Made by a program: the position numbers and the translations under genes. From Ectocarpus siliculosus (lineage: Eukaryota; Sar; Phaeophyceae; Ectocarpales; Ectocarpaceae), in contig FN649727.1 of NCBI GenBank assembly GCA_000310025.1, positions 2,400,762 to 2,415,836 of the forward strand: a stretch of DNA of 15,075 bases. The letters run 5' to 3'. A model generated the notes under the pieces. It was not told the DNA's origin and ran no database searches. It saw only the letters and a program-made list of their open reading frames with translations. Positions 10,728 through 15,075 of the stretch are shown piece after piece (the stretch's first letter is position 1; each line of letters starts with the position of its first letter).

Positions 10728-11597
10728 CTACAACTCCTCTATCAAGGGTTGACTTGGTTTCTTTGGGTGTGCAGCACCGGGCACCACGACATCCCCGCCC
10801 TCCTCGACCCCTTCTTCCTCTTCCACGCCACCCGTGGCACCGGCATCTACCCCCCCGGCTTCGCGAGCAGCTTCCTTTTCTTGCTCCATTTTAGCTATCG
10901 GGGTATCGTCGAAGTCCCCGAGGGCGAAGTCCTGAGTGGGGCACACAGATTGAATCGGAAGTGGTCGTTCGTTTTTGGTTACAAACGAGAGAAACACGCC
11001 AACGACCCCGCGAATACTGGCTTGGCGAGAATCGGAAAACACCAAGCCTCCCCTCACGGATGCCATCGACAGACTGAAACGTTCAACAGCCCGCGGGTGA
11101 GAGTACGTACGGCTCGACAACAGCTTCGTGTCAAGCCTCCATTTCATTTCAGTCGTATCCCTTGCTGGCGGGCAAAGCGAATACCCCGAAACACGCTCAA
11201 GCACTTGCAACCAACCCTGCCTTGTTCGTTGGGAACAGCGCCAACATTCGAAATATTGACATAAATCCATGCTGTTTTCCAAAGGCGTCTTCCCGAACTC
11301 CCTTGCAACGCCCCTACCAATACTCACCAGCTGCACGGTCCTACCAGCAGCTACCACCCCTGCCGCTCCTTCCACTTGCCCTCCCTCCTCTTCCTCCTCC
11401 ACCTCCGAGTCTCCCGCCTCGTCGTCAGTCCCCTCCGCCCCTTCCGTCTGTTTGTCCGAGTCCGCCACCTCTAGACTCCCGTCGAGAACCTCCAGTTTTC
11501 CCTCCTGGGCGAGCTTCTCTGTTTTCTGATTGGCCTTCTCCATCTCGGGCAAGAACGCCTCCAGTCTCCCGAGCAAAGAACTTGGGGGCAGGTTCAT
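10728..11597 (-). CDS. NOPCHAP1: NOPCHAP1-like (DUF4598) box C/D snoRNP assembly chaperone, 2 exons
   Basis: Exons are 11597-11328 (90 codons) and 10931-10728 (67 codons plus TAG), giving 157 aa. Donor CTG|GTGAGT and acceptor CCCACTCAG are both strong and in phase 0. The N-terminus SSLLGRLEAFLPEMEKANQK resembles the family motif for the single conserved helix (S-LL---Q-FLP-M--AN-K). Joining the exons creates RTVQLDFALGDFDD, which matches the second conserved block (VIQMDVALFEM in human, as recalled). Acidic, disordered linkers (an EVEEEEEGGQ run and a GVEEEEGVEEGG run) separate and follow the blocks; the end is KKPSQPLIEEL. The human protein (C12orf45) links NOP58 to the RUVBL1/2 R2TP machinery during snoRNP assembly in nucleus and nucleolus, so this role is inferred by homology. 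The start is uncertain: the frame stays open upstream to a TAG near 11652 without another ATG, and an acceptor-like CAG just before the ATG leaves room for a further 5' exon. Confidence 0.82.
   Translation of the reverse strand: MNLPPSSLLGRLEAFLPEMEKANQKTEKLAQEGKLEVLDGSLEVADSDKQTEGAEGTDDEAGDSEVEEEEEGGQVEGAAGVVAAGRTVQLVSIGRGVAREFGKTPLENSMDLCQYFECWRCSQRTRQGWLQVLERVSGYSLCPPARDTTEMKWRLDTKLLSSRTYSHPRAVERFSLSMASVRGGLVFSDSRQASIRGVVGVFLSFVTKNERPLPIQSVCPTQDFALGDFDDTPIAKMEQEKEAAREAGGVDAGATGGVEEEEGVEEGGDVVVPGAAHPKKPSQPLIEEL
10932..11327 (-). other. NOPCHAP1 intron
   Basis: This 396-nt intron is flanked by GTGAGT and CCCACTCAG. It stays open in the upstream frame, so naive ORF calling yields a 304-codon fusion frame with intronic residues in the middle. 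Removing it restores the conserved VQLDFALGDFD block, which is the main evidence for splicing. Confidence 0.8.
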
Positions 11598-13192
11598 GGT
11601 CTGCTGTTCAGGCCGATGTCGGTGGCCCTTAGTTTCAAGCAATTCTCTTATCTACTCTCGATCTGAGTAGACGCGTGGCAAGAACCTCAGTTAGCCTTGT
11701 GACGCTGATATTTCGCCAGTTTTCTGCCATTAGAGAGTGGGGAGGGGAGGGGCGAGAGGGCAAGCAGTCAACGTACTGCAATGGTCAAGGGTGACACGGG
11801 TCCACACGCTGTTCGTTCGGTTTCAACGATACATGACAATTGGGATAGGACAAAGGGTTTCGATTAGATCCGATCCCACTATGTAGGTCATCCATTGCTG
11901 ACTCTAGAATAGGTGGCGGCAGATATCACGTGAAGCAAACCCTGTCTACGTGTAGTTTACCACTATCTCGTATGACAGATGGCCGCACAAACGACGTTTG
12001 CAAAAAGGTTCTGTTTCACATCGACCGATAAGCAAGGCTATTCGGCATCCTACTTGTGTCCTGTGAGCGTGTTCCTGCGGAGCGGGGGTGAGGGGGGTAT
12101 AGCGAATCGATAGCCCATGCCCCTGCCGACAGTTGTCAAGAATCGGTTTGTGGCGCTCCTCTACGCCTGGCACAGAGTGCTGTGTGTTGGCGCCAACAAT
12201 ATACACAGCCAACATCCCGGGCCATATAGCCCTTTCTCGGTAACGAGATACACACATCCCGCGACGTCTCAATTCGATTGGTTGGTGTTGGCTACATTAT
12301 CTCTACACAACCTCGGTCGCGTCCTGCACCACGAAACATGCAGCAGCAAGGACTGCGCTGTGCTTCCGTAGGTTACGTAAGATACCACACCCCCTGGACT
12401 GATTTTTCAAATCTCGATTGCTCTGCAACAAAAACAGTGAGGGTGCGGACAATGGCGGCGTTGGATTCGTCTCGCCAGGAGCTTTACGACAACTATCTTT
12501 TGATTTCGACACCCTATTCACCGCGGCGTAATCGAGCTTTGGAAATCGGTCCAGGGGGTGTGGTATCTTACGCCACCCCCCTGCGGCACCGCTGCACGGC
12601 AGTGCTGCAGTGCGACTGTCACTGCATCTAGTGGCGCCTTCATGCACATCAAGCCGCAGACTTCCCATTGAGGTCCGGTCTACCCCAAACGTGCGGATGC
12701 TGGTGAACTACAACCGCTCTGGGTGTCACGTCCGTCCTGTGCGACCGCGGAGCTCTCTAGGGGGCCAGCACCTACAGAAAAGGTTTGCACCTGCGGCCAA
12801 CGGCATACCTTTCGATCCCGAACCTCTCCCTTGCCGGTGGAGGAGGAAAAGTTATCTATCCTATCCGGGGTGTGTGCTGTGGCGGCACAGCAGTCGGTGG
12901 GGCAGACACGGGAGTATTGCTGTACTGCTGTACTCCAGGCCCCAGACAGGCGCGTGGAGGCACGGGGTAACTCGTAAAGAAGAGAACGCCGAATAGACTC
13001 GCCGCATATTTTTTGAATCTTCAAAAACAGGATGTAGAAAGTAGAAAGGCAAGCTACAGGCTGCTTCACGGCACCACACACCCCCCACACCACCTGCTGA
13101 CACATTCCAGGCAGCTACTATACAGCAGTATAGTCTCTTCGACGGTGCAGTGAGAGATCACGGCTGCTGCGGCTTGTGTGCTCTCTGCCAGG
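11598..13192. other. Divergent intergenic region between NOPCHAP1 and the GH114-like gene
   Basis: This stretch of about 1.6 kb has no exon I can support on either strand. It should hold the two promoters and 5' UTRs. Its only clear structure is the inverted-repeat element at 12376-12572, plus a small 7-bp hairpin at 13117-13134 (ACTATAC-AGCA-GTATAGT), about 60 nt before the GH114 start codon. Open frames here lack recognisable motifs. Confidence 0.6.
12376..12572. repeat. Inverted-repeat (foldback/MITE-like) element, arms about 44 bp
   Basis: The left arm 12376-12419 begins CGTAAGATACCACACCCCCT. Its reverse complement recurs at 12530-12572 with one indel and about three substitutions; the outer 24 nt of the arms are identical. 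The spacer is 110 nt. No target-site duplication is obvious next to the outer ends, so a MITE is only one option. A foldback repeat or a hairpin RNA precursor would look the same in DNA. Confidence 0.75.
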
Positions 13193-13520
13193 ATGTTCGG
13201 GCGCCGGTTGATGATGGCTTTGGGAGCACTCTTGATTTGTTTGGCAACAGTTTGCCGAGGACAGGAGATTTGGCAGCCAGCGACGAACGCAACCTGGCAA
13301 TGGTGAATCAGACCGTAGTTAGGAGAATTGATTCGTGGTGGGCAGTGGTCATCGTAGAATGTCTGTCAGGTGTGTTTAAAGCAGGGGCACTTATTGCACG
13401 ATCCACGCTCTGTCTATCCGTGCTGATGATGACGCTGGTATCCTTGAAAAATCCTCAGGCAGCTTCAATTCCAAGTCAACACTTCTTTCGACGTCGACAT
13501 GTACGACATCGACCTCTTTG
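13193..13520 (+). CDS. Secreted GH114-like glycoside hydrolase, first two exons only (continues beyond or is truncated)
   Basis: Exons are 13193-13302 and 13459-13520, separated by a 156-nt GTGAAT...CCTCAG intron. Exon 1 encodes a classic signal peptide: MFGRRLMM, then a hydrophobic core ALGALLICLATV, with cleavage likely around CRG-QE (about residue 24). The spliced protein continues IWQPATNATWQWQL and then NTSFDVDMYDIDLF. The pattern WQ-------WQWQL followed about 10-15 residues later by D-D-YDIDLF is the N-terminal signature of glycoside hydrolase family 114 (PF03537), whose characterised members include endo-alpha-1,4-polygalactosaminidases. The junction restores Trp from TG|G, supporting the splice. 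The start is well set: an in-frame TGA at 13151 and no earlier ATG. Exon 2 ends in phase 1 at TTTG|GTGAGA. I could not find the next expected block (the ICYFSAG-like strand) in the remaining 1.5 kb, so the rest lies downstream or the gene is broken. Confidence 0.75.
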
Positions 13521-14847
13521 GTGAGAGTGTGTGCCTGCAGTTGCGGATAGTAGCGTGTACGGCTGCGGTACATGTAGGCCGCAACCTGCGTGTGGTTATA
13601 CCACGTATGATACATGTGTCCGGTGCAGCTTTTACAGCCGCCGGCTTGGCAATTTTTTCATGTCAACGAACACGAAACAGCAGACGGCGCGCGGTGGCTG
13701 AGCTTGGCAGGTACTACAGTGGTATCGATGTGATGCAGATCCAGCCCAAAAAGGCGACCTCATAGCCATGAGCTGCCCATTACATAGTTGTGCAATGACG
13801 GCAACTTCCAGAGAAAAGTCGTGTGGTCTTCGACATTGGGTCCTGTCCCACGTGTCGCGCTCTTCTTGTTTCCAGCCCAAAAATTCTACCCAAGTTGTTC
13901 CAAGTTGTTCTCATAATTTTTGTCGGAATCACAAATACCCGCCAACCGCCATCCGCCACACGCTCTCTCCACAACTAACTGCCGACATGCCCAAGATTGA
14001 AACCGGCAGCGTGTGAGGTCGACAACAGATAGACCACCTGAACTGCCTCGAAGACTTGCCAGCAGAGACCTGGCACGGGTTGTTTCCCGATGCATCGAGA
14101 CTCTGTGGTGTGTCTTGCAGGGCCGGCGCTATGTCGTCGTTCAACCCGAAAAAACGGGGGGCGGAGTCATCGTGCGAAATATGCGTAGTCTATGCCCAGG
14201 GTGTAGGGTTTGGAGGGGGAAAGAACGCTACATCAAGTGTTTTCCAGGCACGTAGATAGTGTGTCTTTCGTCGTCCCGTTTGCTCTGGGCGCATAAGGTA
14301 GACGGCTAACATATGTGGTATGCACCGCGGTACTGTACTTCTAGGAGAAAAGTAGTGCATTGTACAAATCACACGGACTAACTTTCTTTCTGGACGCATG
14401 TTATTCTCTTATTCTTGAAAACGAAGAAAGGACAGACCCAGCATCAGGGCTGGGGGTTCTTTTGTTCCGCCGCAAACCACGGTTGCACGCCGTATGGAGT
14501 ACTCCAGAGTATGGAGCACGGGAGGTGTTGTTTTGAATTCATAGACTATGCATACATGTGCATTGTGCATACACATGCATACGCCGAACGTTTGTGGGAG
14601 CGTGTACGCAAGAGTACAGTATTCCAAAATTCCCCTTTTCACCTGCTATGCATATGTCCTGCAGCTTTGGGCGCAGCGGATGGAGGCATGAATGTGCGTA
14701 CAAAGAAGAGGGCAACAGAAGAAAAGCGAGTATTCATTCACACGTTGTTCAAACGCATATGCACACAACACCCTCCTTTCTTTGTCGCATCTGATCTGGG
14801 CACGCTCTCAACCTGGTTCCAGCGCATCCGCCACTCACTGCTGAGTG

Positions 14848-14868
14848 CCCCCCCCCCCCCCCCCCCCC
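14848..14868. repeat. Homopolymer C tract (21 nt)
   Basis: Twenty-one consecutive C residues follow CTGAGTG and precede GGTTC. The length may be inaccurate because such runs are hard to sequence. Confidence 0.95.
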
Positions 14869-15048
14869 GGTTCTACCCATTCGGCACGGGGGGACACACT
14901 CTTTCACACAAAGTGGACCTAATTGGGGTTCTCGATCTCCAAAGGACCCCCCCTGGACGCGTGTAAACCTTGGTGAAAAAATTATGAAAAATTCAAAACT
15001 CGCTTGGCTTCCTACGTCCTTGGGGAATGACTTCCCTGAACCACTGGC

Positions 15049-15070
15049 GGGGGGGGGGGGGGGGGGGGGG
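15049..15070. repeat. Homopolymer G tract (22 nt)
   Basis: Twenty-two consecutive G residues after CCACTGGC, five bases from the window end. The run is complementary to the C tract 180 bp upstream and could form a G-quadruplex on the plus strand; its length may be inaccurate. Confidence 0.95.
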
Positions 15071-15075
15071 TTGGT

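Larger units (their letters stand above)
13521..15075. other. Probable long GH114 intron or non-coding flank, no supported gene
   Basis: After the donor at 13521 no exon in the right phase with family motifs is visible to the window edge. Two strong-looking acceptors (TTTCCAG ending near 13879 and TCTTGCAG ending near 14120) lead into frames that lack GH114 motifs; the first meets a stop soon after in the phase required. The region also contains homopolymers at 14848-14868 and 15049-15070. Confidence 0.45.

Noticed and set aside
10409-10894. 161-codon plus-strand open frame
   Set aside because: It lies antisense to the end of the NOPCHAP1-like exon 2 and its 3' flank, and its C-terminal Pro/Arg-rich part is simply the complement of the acidic coding sequence. 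No motif or splice logic supports it.
13425-13432. Box C-like TGATGA in the first GH114 intron (possible box C/D snoRNA)
   Set aside because: It sits less than 35 nt from the intron end, with no box D or terminal stem in a suitable place.
14121-14250. Possible third GH114 exon after the acceptor TCTTGCAG
   Set aside because: In the phase needed to follow exon 2 it does not give the expected strand with the ICYFSAG-like motif, and other phases are not allowed.
14415-14966. 183-codon plus-strand open frame with a poly-Pro stretch
   Set aside because: The prolines come from the C homopolymer, the rest has no family signal, and the codon pattern looks non-coding.
1-15075. CRISPR arrays, insertion sequences, prophage or bacterial operon structure
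   Set aside because: No regularly spaced repeats, transposase frames or polycistronic organisation are present; all recognised genes are intron-containing and eukaryotic.

Overview
This is a stretch of eukaryotic nuclear DNA with intron-rich genes and moderate, slightly GC-leaning composition. It encodes an axonemal (motile cilium) protein, a cytosolic ribosomal protein, a snoRNP assembly chaperone and the first exons of a secreted GH114-type glycoside hydrolase. Introns run from about 160 to 710 nt, and two neighbouring genes are head-to-head about 310 bp apart. Together these suggest a flagellate-bearing alga or related protist, most likely a stramenopile such as a brown alga. The lineage call is inference, because no marker in the window settles it.

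Layout, left to right. (1) Positions 1-7021, minus strand: a CCDC39/FAP59 gene, the 96-nm axonemal ruler coiled coil. I could reconstruct twelve exons (7021 down to 1); the 3' end lies beyond the left edge. It has a disordered acidic/Gly/Asn-rich N-terminal extension of about 240 residues, apparently absent from animal CCDC39, and a GC-AG intron. (2) Positions 7022-7331: a probable bidirectional promoter. (3) Positions 7332-9580, plus strand: RPS21 (eS21), 81 aa in four exons separated by introns of 613-713 nt. (4) Positions 9581-10727: convergent 3' UTR territory. (5) Positions 10728-11597, minus strand: a two-exon NOPCHAP1-like (DUF4598) gene, 157 aa. (6) Positions 11598-13192: a divergent intergenic region holding a 197-bp inverted-repeat element. 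(7) From 13193, plus strand: signal-peptide exon and second exon of a GH114-like secreted hydrolase. No downstream exon was recognised before the right edge, where the sequence holds a 21-nt C run and a 22-nt G run.

The genes do not form one pathway. RPS21 and NOPCHAP1 both belong to ribosome production, but their adjacency is probably ordinary gene packing. I found no convincing undescribed system. The points most worth a second look are the CCDC39 N-terminal extension, the foldback element and the truncated view of the GH114 gene. Exon models rest on reading frames, splice consensus and equal-length alignment to family members recalled from memory; no search was run.
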